Counted from the stretch's first letter, positions 40,902 to 49,828 are shown. The stretch: DNA of 64,000 nt from Bacillota bacterium (GCA_023406895.1 JAEXTV010000004.1:1-64000), one strand, 5' to 3'. Program-made: numbers and translations. The notes: generated by a model not told the origin, from the sequence alone.

Positions 40902-41375
40902 TTATTCACCGTCGAAGTATTCTACCTGTTTGGATATCGGGAAAATCAGGCGTTTCCCCTTACCGAACAGGCCGACCTTGTTCGAATCGGGATAGAAGGC
41001 GATTTCCGGTTCGAACCGGACATCAAAATCCGCGTAGATCAGCGTTTCCGTATCCGATATATTCGTGATTTTGTGCGCACCTTTTTCATTATTGGGAAAA
41101 TAGAGAAAATCTCCCGCCGTCACTTCGCGCTCTCCCTCGGGTGATTTAAGCAGCCCCTTGCCGCTGAGTATAAAAAAGACTTCTTCGTTGCGCATATGAT
41201 AATGGTAAGGCACGGCGGCTTTGCCCGGCGGCACTTCATAGATCGAGACATCAAAATGCTCCGATTCTTCTTTTGCCACAATGATCTTTCTTGTGAACTC
41301 AAAGCCGGGATGCTCTGACTTATGGATGCTCTGCGCTGTTTCGGCTCTGCGAATAAACGCGTCTTTGCTCATCAT
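40902..41375 (-). CDS. Cupin-domain protein
   Basis: A 157-residue cupin. Motif 1 has two His and a Glu (VPYHYHMRNEEVFFILSGKG). The downstream half contains PNNEKGAHKITN (motif 2 His). It could bind a metal and be an isomerase, an oxygenase or a storage protein. It is monocistronic, preceded by no obvious operator. Confidence 0.8.
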   Translation of the reverse strand: MMSKDAFIRRAETAQSIHKSEHPGFEFTRKIIVAKEESEHFDVSIYEVPPGKAAVPYHYHMRNEEVFFILSGKGLLKSPEGEREVTAGDFLYFPNNEKGAHKITNISDTETLIYADFDVRFEPEIAFYPDSNKVGLFGKGKRLIFPISKQVEYFDGE

Positions 41376-41561
41376 TTTCCTCCTGACATTCCATATAGTT
41401 CAATTTGATTCTATATATTTTATAAGTCATTCCGCCAAAATGCAATCACGTTTTTATCTGAGCCTAGAAACACTCAATCGGAAAATCATACACTTTCCGT
41501 CAGATTGATTTACCATTACTCGCCACTTTCTCAGTAATGCTATACCGCCAAACGGAAATAG

Positions 41562-41580
41562 AAACACCCTCAGGGTGTTT
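41562..41580. terminator. Second hairpin downstream of purD
   Basis: AAACACCC and GGGTGTTT form an 8-bp stem with a TCA loop. On the minus strand it is followed by CTATTTCC. It may back up the purD terminator 60 bases upstream. Confidence 0.4.
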
Positions 41581-41633
41581 TGCGAAAATATCCTTTCCGA
41601 TACTAACTAACTCGCCAACACAAACAAAGGCAC

Positions 41634-41661
41634 AGAAAAAGGACGGCATAGAGCCGTCCTT
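41634..41661 (-). terminator. Terminator of purine operon
   Basis: AAGGACGGC and GCCGTCCTT form a perfect 9-bp stem with a 5-nt loop. On the minus strand it is followed by TTTTTCTG, 15 bases past the purD stop. Confidence 0.88.
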
Positions 41662-41675
41662 ACGTTTATGCGTCT

Positions 41676-42923
41676 TTACTTTATGCCGATATCCGTGCGG
41701 TACTGCGCGCCTTTGAAATGGACTTTGCCGATTTCACCGTACGCTTTGTTTCTCGCATCGGCAATATCTGCTCCCAGCGCCGTGATACCCAGCACGCGCC
41801 CGCCGTTGGTTGTATAGCCGCCGTCGTTCACCGCTGTGCCCGCATGGAAAACCACAACGTCTTTGGCTTTATCAAGCCCCGTAATCGGTATACCCTTTGT
41901 GTATATTCCGGGATAACCGCCGGACGCCATGACCACACAAACCGCTGCGCGTTCATCCCACTCGAGCGTGATTTGATCGAGCGTGCCGTCAATCACCGCA
42001 TCGAAGATATCGAGCAGATCGTTCTTGAGCCTCGGCAGCACCACCTGCGCCTCGGGGTCGCCGAAGCGCGCGTTGTACTCCAGCAGCTTCGGGCCGTCCT
42101 TCGTGAGCATCAGCCCAAAAAAGATGATGCCCTTAAAGCATACGCCCTCAGCGTTGAGCGCCTCGACCGTGCGGGCGATGATCGTCTCTTCGGCGAGCTT
42201 TCGGATCTCATCCGTGTATTTGGGGCTCGGAGAAAACGTGCCCATGCCGCCCGTGTTGGGGCCTTGGTCGCCATCGAACGCGCGTTTATGGTCCTGTGCG
42301 CTCTGCATCGGTTTTATCGTTTTGCCGTCGCAGAAAGCAAGCACCGAAACCTCGGGGCCTTCGAGAAATTCCTCAATCACCACGCGGCTGCCCGCCTCAC
42401 CGAACACCCTGTCCAGCATGATCTCTTTGAGTGCGTCCTGCGCCGTCTCCGCCGTCTCACAGATGATCACGCCTTTGCCCAGTGCAAGCCCGTCCGCCTT
42501 GACCACAACGGGCATACGGCAGCCTTTGACATAGGCAAAGGCTTTATCATAGTCACCGAACACCTCACACGCTGCCGTCGGGATGCCGTACTTTTGCATC
42601 AGGTATTTGGCGTAGACCTTGCTGCCCTCAATACGCGCGCCGTCTGCCGTAGGCCCGAATGTACGGATACCTTCGGCTTGCAGCCTGTCCACCAGCCCCA
42701 TATAAAGCGGATCATCCGGTGCGACGATCACAAGATCGAAGCACTGCCGTTTTGCGTAATCGGTGAGCGCATCGATATCCGTCGCCGCGATCGGCACGCA
42801 TGTGGCGAGCTGCGCAATGCCGCCGTTGCCGGGTGCGCAGTAAGTGTCGTCGTTCCGGCTCTGTTTGAGTTTCCAAATGATCGCATGTTCACGGCCGCCG
42901 CCGCCCACCACGAGAATTCTCAT
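41676..42923 (-). CDS. purD: Phosphoribosylamine--glycine ligase
   Basis: PurD makes glycinamide ribonucleotide in purine synthesis, an ATP-grasp enzyme. The 415 residues show the N-terminal VVGGGGREHAI motif, the DGLALGKGV loop, GPNTGGMGTFSP, and the ATP-grasp metal region YNARFGDPE. GAGGAG lies 7 nt before ATG. It is the last gene of the purine cluster, 11 bases after purH. Confidence 0.97.
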   Translation of the reverse strand: MRILVVGGGGREHAIIWKLKQSRNDDTYCAPGNGGIAQLATCVPIAATDIDALTDYAKRQCFDLVIVAPDDPLYMGLVDRLQAEGIRTFGPTADGARIEGSKVYAKYLMQKYGIPTAACEVFGDYDKAFAYVKGCRMPVVVKADGLALGKGVIICETAETAQDALKEIMLDRVFGEAGSRVVIEEFLEGPEVSVLAFCDGKTIKPMQSAQDHKRAFDGDQGPNTGGMGTFSPSPKYTDEIRKLAEETIIARTVEALNAEGVCFKGIIFFGLMLTKDGPKLLEYNARFGDPEAQVVLPRLKNDLLDIFDAVIDGTLDQITLEWDERAAVCVVMASGGYPGIYTKGIPITGLDKAKDVVVFHAGTAVNDGGYTTNGGRVLGITALGADIADARNKAYGEIGKVHFKGAQYRTDIGIK

Positions 42924-42934
42924 GCCGCCGCTCC

Positions 42935-44467
42935 TCAGTGTTTGAAATGGCGCATGCCGGTGAACACCATCGCGATGCCGAGTTCGTCACATGCCTTGAT
43001 TGAATCCTCGTCGTGAATGCTGCCGCCCGGCTGGATGATCGCGCTGATGCCAAATTCCGCCGCAAGGCGCGCCGTATCGTCAAACGGAAGATACGCGTCG
43101 GACGCGAGCACCGCGCCCTTGACCGCTTCGCCTGCGCGCTGCATCGCGGCCTCTGCCGCCCATACGCGCGACACCTGCCCGGGCCCGAGCCCGAGCGTCT
43201 GAGCATCCTTCGCGACCGCGATACCGTTGGATTTGATGTGTTTGACGATCTTCCACGCGAATTTTAAATCCTCAAACTCTTTATCCGTCGGCACACGTTT
43301 GGTCACGGTTTTGAGCTCACCCTCGTAAAGCAGCGTATCGGGCTGCTGCACAAGCAAGCCGCCGAGCGGCTTTTTTATATCCATCGCGCCCGGCTTCACC
43401 TTGGCGGAGATATCCGGCAAAAGAAGAATGCGCAGGTTTTTCTTCGTTTTGAGCAATTCGAGCGCGTCGTCAGCGAACGCCGGTGCCACGATGATTTCAA
43501 AAAACGTTTTCACCATTTCCTCGGCGCTCTTTCTGTCGATCTCGGTGTTCACCGCCAAAATGCCGCCGTATATCGACTTCGGGTCGGCGTTGTACGCCTT
43601 CATATACGCGTCATAAAGGGTATCCGCGCTGCCCACGCCGCACGGGTTTGCGTGCTTCACAGCCACTGCCGTGATTGCCTCAAACTCACGCAGACAATCG
43701 AGCGCGCCGTTCGCATCGTTGATGTTGTTGAATGAAAGCTCCTTGCCCCAAAGCTGCTGCGCGTCGGCGAGTGTGCCTTTGGTGCCGATCGGCTCCTTGT
43801 AAAACGCGGCGCTCTGGTGCGGGTTCTCGCCGTAACGCATGCCCTGCACTTTTTCATAGGTGAGTGTGAGCTTTTCGGGATAGCCGCCGCCGTTCTGTTC
43901 ACGCAGATAGCCGGAGATCAGCGCGTCATAAGCGGCCGTATGTTCGAACACCTTCACGCAGAGATCAAACTTTGTCTGTTTGGTCACGCCGCCGTTTTTA
44001 AGCTCATTGATCACGCGCTCGTAATCCGCCGGGTCCACGATTGACGCGACATCCTGCCAGTTCTTTGCCGCGGCGCGCAGCATCGTCGGCCCGCCGATAT
44101 CGATGTTCTCAATCGCTTCTTCGAGCGTGACGCCTTCCTTTTGTATCGTCGCCTTGAATGGGTACAGGTTCACCGCCACGATGTCGATCAGCCCGACACC
44201 GAGTTTTTGCACCTGCGTCATGTGGTCGGCGTTGTTCCGCATCGCGAGAATCCCGGCGTGAATGTTCGGGTGCAGCGTTTTCACACGCCCGTCGAGACAT
44301 TCGGGAAAGCCCGTGATATCGGAGACGTTTGTCACCTTGACGCCTGCCAGTTCGAGTGAGCGCTGCGTGCCGCCAGTGGAAAGAATCTCAAAGCCGAGGC
44401 TCTCAAGGCCCTTTGCGAACTCCACGACGCCTGTTTTGTCAAACACGCTTAAGAATGCTCTTTTCAT
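42935..44467 (-). CDS. purH: Bifunctional AICAR transformylase/IMP cyclohydrolase
   Basis: PurH catalyses the last two steps of IMP synthesis. The 511 residues begin with an MGS-like cyclohydrolase domain (FLSVFDKTGVVEFAKGL, STGGTQRSL). The transformylase domain has the catalytic Lys-His in VKHANPCG. The start at 44467 has GGAGG 7 nt upstream. A longer in-frame extension to 44533 has none. About 540 bases of repeats separate it from purN. Confidence 0.97.
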   Translation of the reverse strand: MKRAFLSVFDKTGVVEFAKGLESLGFEILSTGGTQRSLELAGVKVTNVSDITGFPECLDGRVKTLHPNIHAGILAMRNNADHMTQVQKLGVGLIDIVAVNLYPFKATIQKEGVTLEEAIENIDIGGPTMLRAAAKNWQDVASIVDPADYERVINELKNGGVTKQTKFDLCVKVFEHTAAYDALISGYLREQNGGGYPEKLTLTYEKVQGMRYGENPHQSAAFYKEPIGTKGTLADAQQLWGKELSFNNINDANGALDCLREFEAITAVAVKHANPCGVGSADTLYDAYMKAYNADPKSIYGGILAVNTEIDRKSAEEMVKTFFEIIVAPAFADDALELLKTKKNLRILLLPDISAKVKPGAMDIKKPLGGLLVQQPDTLLYEGELKTVTKRVPTDKEFEDLKFAWKIVKHIKSNGIAVAKDAQTLGLGPGQVSRVWAAEAAMQRAGEAVKGAVLASDAYLPFDDTARLAAEFGISAIIQPGGSIHDEDSIKACDELGIAMVFTGMRHFKH

Positions 44468-44581
44468 ATGTAAACCTCCAAATAAAAATCTTGAGAACAG
44501 GACAGCCTTTTTTGCCATACCTGTCATATACAATTTTGCGGCCGTTTTGGAAACCGGCGTAAACGATGCGTTATATCCTCA

Positions 44582-44753
44582 CAATTGCTCAAACATGGGA
44601 TTCTTCACGTCGCTCCGCTCGTTCAGAATGACAAAATGCTGCCGATTCGCGTTAATCATGCTTATACTCCGCGTCCTGTAGGGAACGGTCGCTTGTGCCC
44701 CGAAGGGGTATGACCGTTCCGCGGTTTTGCGGGCGGCCAATGGCCGCCCCTAC
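44582..44753. repeat. Intergenic tandem repeat, unit A
   Basis: The first of two homologous units between purN and purH. It begins ATTGCTCAAACATGGGATTC, continues with CGCTCGTTCAGAATGACA, TAATCATGCTTATACTC, GTAGGGAACGGTC and ends with a GGGCGGCC/GGCCGCCC hairpin and CCCCTAC. Unit B repeats this order at 44770. Confidence 0.75.
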
Positions 44754-44769
44754 GAATCGTAAATCTTAC

Positions 44770-44917
44770 AAATTGCTCTAAACATGGGATTCTTCACATC
44801 GCTTCGCTCGCTCAGAATGACACTTAACTGTCGATTCGCGATAATCATGCTAATGCTCGCACCCTGTAGGGAACGGTCTCGACCGTTCCGGGGCTCTGCA
44901 GGCGGTTAATAGCCGCC
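44770..44917. repeat. Intergenic tandem repeat, unit B
   Basis: The second unit, in the same direction as unit A, reading ATTGCTCTAAACATGGGATTC, CGCTCGCTCAGAATGACA, TAATCATGCTAATGCTC, GTAGGGAACGGTC, and ending in a shorter GGCGG/CCGCC hairpin. It is about 25 bases shorter than unit A. Confidence 0.75.
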
Positions 44918-44937
44918 AAAAAACTGATACAAACTCC

Positions 44938-44993
44938 TCAGTCAGCCTCCTTTTGAAAGGAGGTGGCACGCGCAGCGTGACGGAGGATTGTTT
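44938..44993. repeat. Inverted GC-rich repeat fragment
   Basis: CAGCCTCCTTTTGAAAGGAGG contains a CCTCCTTT/AAAGGAGG inverted repeat, followed by CACGCGCAGCGTGACGGAGG. On the opposite strand this resembles the CTCCCTCCGTCA block near 6339, so it probably belongs to the same family as the repeats near 6.3 and 22.8 kb. Confidence 0.5.
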
Positions 44994-45009
44994 TTCAGCA
45001 ATCGATCAA

Positions 45010-45627
45010 TTATATAATCTTTACACGTCTGCCGTCTATCTCGAGCCGCCCCGCGCAAAGCAGCGCGACCGATTTCACGAGTATCTCGTGTTCAACATTG
45101 AGCACACGCGCGGCAAGCGTCTCCGGCGTGTCGCCGTCCAGCACATCCACGCATTTTTGCATAATGATCGGCCCGGTGTCGGTGCCTTCGTCCACAAAAT
45201 GCACCGTCGCGCCCGATACCTTCGCGCCGTATTCGAGCACGGCCGCATGCACACGTCTGCCGTAATACCCTCTGCCGCAGAACGATGGAATCAGCGCCGG
45301 ATGAATGTTGATGATGGGAAAACGGCTCACAAGCGCCGCGCCGAGTATCGACATATACCCCGCAAGCACCACAGCCTGCCCGCCGAAAGCCTCCACCGCT
45401 TTGATCACGGCGTCGTCATGCGCCTGCTGGCTTTCATAATCCTTCGAACATATCACCACAGACGGCACACCCGCATTCGCCGCGCGTTCGATCGCAAAAA
45501 CGCCGGGCTTGCTCGCCACCACACCGACCACGCTTGCGCCGATGCGTCCGTCCGCACAGGCATCGAGTATCGCCTGCAAATTTGTGCCGCCGCCCGAAAC
45601 CATCACGACGAGCTTGTCTATCCGCAC
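45010..45627 (-). CDS. purN: Phosphoribosylglycinamide formyltransferase
   Basis: PurN transfers formyl from 10-formyl-tetrahydrofolate to GAR. The 205 residues show the SGGGTNLQAI P-loop-like start, the catalytic Asn-His region in INIHPALIPSF, and HFVDEGTDTGPII with the catalytic Asp. The start is GTG 45627, overlapping purM by 10 bases. It is followed by repeats rather than the next gene. Confidence 0.96.
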   Translation of the reverse strand: MRIDKLVVMVSGGGTNLQAILDACADGRIGASVVGVVASKPGVFAIERAANAGVPSVVICSKDYESQQAHDDAVIKAVEAFGGQAVVLAGYMSILGAALVSRFPIINIHPALIPSFCGRGYYGRRVHAAVLEYGAKVSGATVHFVDEGTDTGPIIMQKCVDVLDGDTPETLAARVLNVEHEILVKSVALLCAGRLEIDGRRVKII

Positions 45628-46631
45628 AGCCGTATGCCCTCACCTTCCGTCACAGTCCCGATCGCAAACGCTTTATCGCCCATCTCGCGCGCTGCAAACA
45701 TCACATCGCTCGCGATGCCGGGGCTTACAGCCAGTACCATACCGATGCCCATATTGAACGTGTTGTAGGCGTCTTTATTTTTCAGTTTGGCTTCGCTGAC
45801 GAGCAGCTCAAATATCGGCGGCATATCCCAGCTGCCAAGGCTGATATCCGCACCGAGACCGCTCGGGAATATGCGCGGAATGTTCTCTATAAATCCGCCG
45901 CCCGTGATATGCGCCGCGCCTTTGATATCGAACTTCGCCATCAGAGACAGCAGTGTTTTCACATAAATGCGCGTCGGCGTCAGCAGCTCCTCACCCAGCG
46001 TTTTGCCGAGTGAATCCACATAAGTGGAGAGCACCTTATTATCCATGCTGAATAGCTTTCTTACGAGTGAAAAGCCGTTGCTGTGGATGCCCGATGAACC
46101 AAGACCGATCAGCACGTCTCCCGCTTCAATGCAGCTGCCATTGATGAGCTTCTCCTTATCGACGCTGCCCACGCAAAAGCCGGCCATATCGTATTCACCT
46201 TCGGTGTAAAAGCCCGGCATCTCCGCCGTTTCGCCGCCAATCAGCGCGCAGCCCGATTCTATGCAGCCCGCCGCCACACCCTTGACAATATCCGCCGCAA
46301 CAGTCGGCTCAAGCTTGCCTGTTGCGATATAATCGAGAAAGAACATCGGATTCGCGCCGTGGCAGACGACGTCGTTGACGCACATCGCCACACAATCGAT
46401 ACCCACCGTATCGTGCCTGTCCATCACAAACGCGGCTTTGAGCTTGGTGCCTACGCCGTCAGTGCCCGCAATAAGCACCTGACCGTTGCCGTTGTCGTAC
46501 ATGCCGCCGAAGGACCCGAGCCCCTGCAGCACATGCGCGTTGAATGTGGACGCGGCATGCTCCTTCATGAGACTCACGGCCTTGTAGCCCGCCTCCACGT
46601 CCACACCCGCGTCTTTATACGTATATCCCAT
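45618..46631 (-). CDS. purM: Phosphoribosylformylglycinamidine cyclo-ligase
   Basis: PurM closes the imidazole ring to form AIR using ATP. The 337 residues contain GTDGVGTKLK near residue 54, VVCHGANPMFFLDY, and GGETAEMPGFY, the main family markers. AAGGAG precedes ATG. It begins 10 bases after purF. Confidence 0.97.
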   Translation of the reverse strand: MGYTYKDAGVDVEAGYKAVSLMKEHAASTFNAHVLQGLGSFGGMYDNGNGQVLIAGTDGVGTKLKAAFVMDRHDTVGIDCVAMCVNDVVCHGANPMFFLDYIATGKLEPTVAADIVKGVAAGCIESGCALIGGETAEMPGFYTEGEYDMAGFCVGSVDKEKLINGSCIEAGDVLIGLGSSGIHSNGFSLVRKLFSMDNKVLSTYVDSLGKTLGEELLTPTRIYVKTLLSLMAKFDIKGAAHITGGGFIENIPRIFPSGLGADISLGSWDMPPIFELLVSEAKLKNKDAYNTFNMGIGMVLAVSPGIASDVMFAAREMGDKAFAIGTVTEGEGIRLCG

Positions 46632-46641
46632 TAGCGACTCC

Positions 46642-48099
46642 TTATTTGTCGAGTAAGTTCTTTTTTCCGCACTTGAGCAGCCCGCTCACATCGTCCGGGT
46701 ATTGGCCGTTGAAGCAGCCCACACAGAAATTGCAGGCAGCGCCTTCAACCGTTTTTAAAAGGTCCTCAATGGAGAGGTAATGCAGCGAATCCGCGCCGAT
46801 GACCTTTCTGATCTCCTCCACCGAATTCTTCGCGCCGATCAATTGGTCGTGCGAGGAGGTATCGATGCCGAAAAAGCATGGGTATTTGATGGGCGGCGAG
46901 CTGATGCGCATGTGCACCTCTTTCGCGCCCGCTAATTTGAGCATTTCCACAATACGTTTGGATGTGGTGCCGCGCACGATCGAATCGTCCACGAGCACGA
47001 GCTTTTTGCCGCGCACATTGCGTTTTAACGCGTTGAGCTTCACATTCACACTCACCTCGCGTTTGCCCTGCGACGGCTGTATGAATGTGCGCCCCACATA
47101 TCGGTTCTTTGAAAGAGCGATCGTATACGGTATGCCCGACTGATTCGCGTAGCCCATGGCGGCCGGCATCGCGCTGTCCGGCACAGCCGCCACCACATCG
47201 GCATCAGCCGGAGATGTGAGTGCCAGCATCTCACCCGCTTTTTCGCGTGCGCGATGCACCGGTATGCCGTCGATATCCGAATCGGGCCGCGCGAAATAGA
47301 CGTACTCGAATATACAAAGTGCCGTTTCGGGCGCGTGCTGCCCCTGATATGATTTCAAGCCGTGCTTGTCCGCCACCACAATTTCACCGGGCCGAAGGTC
47401 TCTGATAAACTCCGCGCCGATCGCGTCAAACGCGCTCGATTCGGACGCGAAGACATAAGCGCCGTCGATGCGCCCGAGCGCGATGGGCCTGATGCCCTTG
47501 GGGTCGCGCACACCGATCAGCATATCGGGCGTCATGATCACGAGCGCGTAACTGCCTTTTAGCAGCCCCATCGTTTTGGTCACCGCTTCAATAATGCCGT
47601 CGCCCAAGTGTTTGGCAATCAGGCTTGCGATGATCTCCGAATCGATGGACGTCTGGAATATGGCGCCCGCGTTCTCCATCTCGTCCCTTAATTCCTTGGC
47701 GTTGATGAGGTTCCCGTTATGAGCAAGCGCAATCTGCCCCTTTTTTGAGCTGATCACAAGCGGCTGCGAATTGCAGAGCAGACTGTCGCCCATCGTCGAA
47801 TAGCGCACATGTCCGATGGCGGCCATGCCGCCCGTGAGCTTCTCAAGCCCGTTTTTAAACGCTTCACCCACGAGGCCCATATCTTTATGATAGTCGATAT
47901 GCCCGTCTTTAGAAACGGCGATGCCCGCGCTTTCCTGCCCGCGGTGCTGCAGCGACAACAAGCCGTAATAGGCCGCTTCGGTCGGTTCGATGCTGCCGTC
48001 CGGGCAGTAGATGCCGAACACACCGCATTCCTCATGCATGCAATCGTCGCCCGGCTTGAGCCGCTCATATGGCTGCAGTTGTTTTAATCGCAGAGGCAT
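46642..48099 (-). CDS. purF: Amidophosphoribosyltransferase
   Basis: PurF makes phosphoribosylamine from PRPP and glutamine, the committed step. The 485 residues include a propeptide of about 24 residues ending before the catalytic CGVFGIY cysteine. The PRPP motif is LVLVDDSIVRGTTS. Cys residues of the Bacillus-type Fe-S cluster are visible: CIFEYVYF, PCFFGID and CNFCVGC. It lies 1 base after purC. Confidence 0.97.
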   Translation of the reverse strand: MPLRLKQLQPYERLKPGDDCMHEECGVFGIYCPDGSIEPTEAAYYGLLSLQHRGQESAGIAVSKDGHIDYHKDMGLVGEAFKNGLEKLTGGMAAIGHVRYSTMGDSLLCNSQPLVISSKKGQIALAHNGNLINAKELRDEMENAGAIFQTSIDSEIIASLIAKHLGDGIIEAVTKTMGLLKGSYALVIMTPDMLIGVRDPKGIRPIALGRIDGAYVFASESSAFDAIGAEFIRDLRPGEIVVADKHGLKSYQGQHAPETALCIFEYVYFARPDSDIDGIPVHRAREKAGEMLALTSPADADVVAAVPDSAMPAAMGYANQSGIPYTIALSKNRYVGRTFIQPSQGKREVSVNVKLNALKRNVRGKKLVLVDDSIVRGTTSKRIVEMLKLAGAKEVHMRISSPPIKYPCFFGIDTSSHDQLIGAKNSVEEIRKVIGADSLHYLSIEDLLKTVEGAACNFCVGCFNGQYPDDVSGLLKCGKKNLLDK

Positions 48100-48100
48100 G

Positions 48101-48808
48101 CTATTCTCCCATCAACCGGCTGATAATTTCTTTATAAGCTTCTTCCACGTCACCGAGGTCCCTGCGAAAACGGTCTTTGTCGAGCTTCTTGCCCGTTTCC
48201 ATATCCCAGAAACGACAGGTGTCCGGGGAAATCTCGTCCGCGAGTATGATATCGCCGTGAAAACGCCCGAATTCGAGCTTAAAGTCGATCAGTTCCACGC
48301 CGAAGCCCTTTAAGTACTCGCTCAATATCTCGTTAACCTTAAACGAAATCTCCTTGATCTTTTCCATCTCGTCGTCCGTCGCGAGGCCGAGTGCACGCAC
48401 ATAATACGAATTGATAAACGGGTCACCGAGTTCGTCGTTTTTGTAGCTGTATTCGAGAATCGCGCACTTCAACTCCGTGCCTTCCTCAATACCCATGCGT
48501 TTACTGAAGCTTCCTGCCGCCTTGTTTCTCACAATAACCTCAACGGGTACGATCTCTACTTTTTTGACAACCGTTTCACGGTCGGACAACTGCTCCACGT
48601 AATGCGTCGGTATGCCCTTGCTTTCGAGCAGCTTGAAAAAGTGATTGCTGACCTTGTTGTTGACCACGCCCTTGCCGATGATGGTGCCGCGCTTTTGGCC
48701 GTTGAACGCGGTGGCGTCGTCTTTATACGAGACGATCACACAATCCTTATCGTCGGTTAAATAGACCTTTTTCGCCTTACCTTCGTAAATCTGCTCCATT
48801 TGCTTCAT
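48101..48808 (-). CDS. purC: SAICAR synthetase
   Basis: PurC joins aspartate to CAIR. The 235 residues begin with YEGKAKKVYL, with KRGTIIGKGVVNN, VRNKAAGS, and DFKLEFGRF, then ILADEISPDTCRFWD, all family motifs. Its ATG overlaps the purE stop (ATGA), so the two are coupled. Confidence 0.97.
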   Translation of the reverse strand: MKQMEQIYEGKAKKVYLTDDKDCVIVSYKDDATAFNGQKRGTIIGKGVVNNKVSNHFFKLLESKGIPTHYVEQLSDRETVVKKVEIVPVEVIVRNKAAGSFSKRMGIEEGTELKCAILEYSYKNDELGDPFINSYYVRALGLATDDEMEKIKEISFKVNEILSEYLKGFGVELIDFKLEFGRFHGDIILADEISPDTCRFWDMETGKKLDKDRFRRDLGDVEEAYKEIISRLMGE

Positions 48809-49299
48809 AATATTTCGATCTCCTTCTGAAGATTTTTATTCGCTTCCATCACCTTCGCCGCCATCTCCTGCTTATGTGCGGCAAGCTTTTTTTTGAGTTC
48901 GGGATATTTTAAAGAGAGAATCTGTACGGCGAGCAGCGCTGCGTTTTCCGCGCCGTCGATCGCGACCGTCGCCACGGGAATGCCCGGCGGCATCTGCACG
49001 GTGGACAGCAGCGAATCGAGCCCGTCCATCGTAGACGATTTCACGGGCAGCCCGATAACCGGCAACGTGGTATAAGCGGCCAGCACGCCCGCGAGATGAG
49101 CGGCTTTGCCAGCCGCCGCGATAATCACATCAATGCCTTCGTTTTCTGCGCCTGCGGCAAACGCGTGCGCCTCATCCGGCGTTCTGTGCGCGCTCAATAC
49201 CCGCGCTTCGACTTTCACGTCATATCTTTTGAGCGTCTTGATCGTTTTTTCCAGCACCGGAAGATCGGAAACGGACCCCATCACAACAGCGGCTTTCAT
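48805..49299 (-). CDS. purE: N5-carboxyaminoimidazole ribonucleotide mutase
   Basis: PurE moves the carboxyl group of N5-CAIR to give CAIR. The 164 residues have VVMGSVSDLP, LSAHRTPDEAHAF and the conserved GxPV and PGIPVATVAI segments. AAGGAG lies 6 nt before ATG 49299. It is the first gene of purE-C-F-M-N-H-D. A purK gene, needed to supply N5-CAIR, is not in the window. Confidence 0.96.
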   Translation of the reverse strand: MKAAVVMGSVSDLPVLEKTIKTLKRYDVKVEARVLSAHRTPDEAHAFAAGAENEGIDVIIAAAGKAAHLAGVLAAYTTLPVIGLPVKSSTMDGLDSLLSTVQMPPGIPVATVAIDGAENAALLAVQILSLKYPELKKKLAAHKQEMAAKVMEANKNLQKEIEIL

Positions 49300-49349
49300 G
49301 CAAAACTCCTTTGTATTAAAAATCATATTTGAAACTTTTCAATACAAAC

Positions 49350-49379
49350 AGTCTAACCTGTCGTGTCGTCTTGTGTCAA
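49350..49379 (-). promoter_or_regulatory. Candidate promoter of purine operon
   Basis: On the minus strand TTGACA (49379-49374) and TAGACT (49355-49350) are separated by 18 bp, 50 bases upstream of purE. Confidence 0.6.
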
Positions 49380-49415
49380 TTAAAGTCGCATACTTTTTAC
49401 TTAGCATATTCAATA

Positions 49416-49438
49416 ATGTTCGTCCTAATGGCGAACAT
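49416..49438. promoter_or_regulatory. Inverted repeat upstream of pur promoter
   Basis: ATGTTCG (49416-49422) and CGAACAT (49432-49438) form perfect 7-bp arms with a 9-bp spacer, about 37 bases upstream of the -35. The CGAACA core equals the Bacillus PurBox half-site, although arm orientation and spacing differ. It is a candidate purine-repressor operator. Confidence 0.5.
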
Positions 49439-49566
49439 CAATAGCGGATCGATGTGAAAACAGGAATGTTATCCGTATTTTCAGAACAATCAGCCACATT
49501 TTTTCTGGTTCGCCACGCTGTAAAAAGTGATTGTGCAGCCGATTGTTCTTTGGCAGATTGTAAGCC

Positions 49567-49596
49567 GCATGAAGTCGCCTGATGCTGCACAAAATA
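49567..49596 (+). promoter_or_regulatory. Candidate sigma-G/F promoter of DUF1540 gene
   Basis: GCATG (49567-49571) and CAAAATA (49590-49596) are separated by 18 bp, the same type as seen before the SASP gene at 17063. Confidence 0.4.
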
Positions 49597-49622
49597 TTAA
49601 AAAATAAGGAGGATTGAAAAAC

Positions 49623-49793
49623 ATGCAATCACATAAAATGAATCAGGCGAATCCGGGAATCAAGTGTCAGGTCGTATCATGTTATTATTATATGAACGGC
49701 GATCAATGCACGGCGGATCGCATTGAGGTGCTGCCTCGTAATGCCCAGAGCACGGACGAGACAGACTGCGGCACATTTGCAAAGAAGTCATGA
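49623..49793 (+). CDS. DUF1540 domain protein, 56 residues
   Basis: A 56-residue cysteine-containing protein. The pattern IKCxVxxCxYxxxGDQCTAxxIxV, followed by STDETDCGTF, is the DUF1540 signature, with four Cys (residues 15, 20, 29, 49) that could bind zinc or form crosslinks. AGGAGG lies 10 nt before ATG 49623. Such genes are common in spore formers, and the candidate promoter suggests forespore expression. Function is unknown. Confidence 0.88.
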   Translation: MQSHKMNQANPGIKCQVVSCYYYMNGDQCTADRIEVLPRNAQSTDETDCGTFAKKS

Positions 49794-49800
49794 TTGCAAA

Positions 49801-49828
49801 AGACCAGCGACGGGCGCTGGTCTTTTTT
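49801..49828 (+). terminator. Terminator of DUF1540 gene
   Basis: AGACCAGCG (49801-49809) and CGCTGGTCT (49815-49823) form a perfect 9-bp stem with a 5-nt loop, then T residues. Confidence 0.9.

Noticed and set aside
49416..49438. LexA/SOS box
   Set aside because: The Bacillus SOS box has CGAAC first and GTTCG second with a 4-base centre; here the order is reversed with a 9-base spacer, and no repair gene is near.
49300..49440. A purine riboswitch ahead of purE
   Set aside because: I compared the leader with the guanine/adenine aptamer landmarks and found none; the inverted repeat at 49416 fits a protein operator better.
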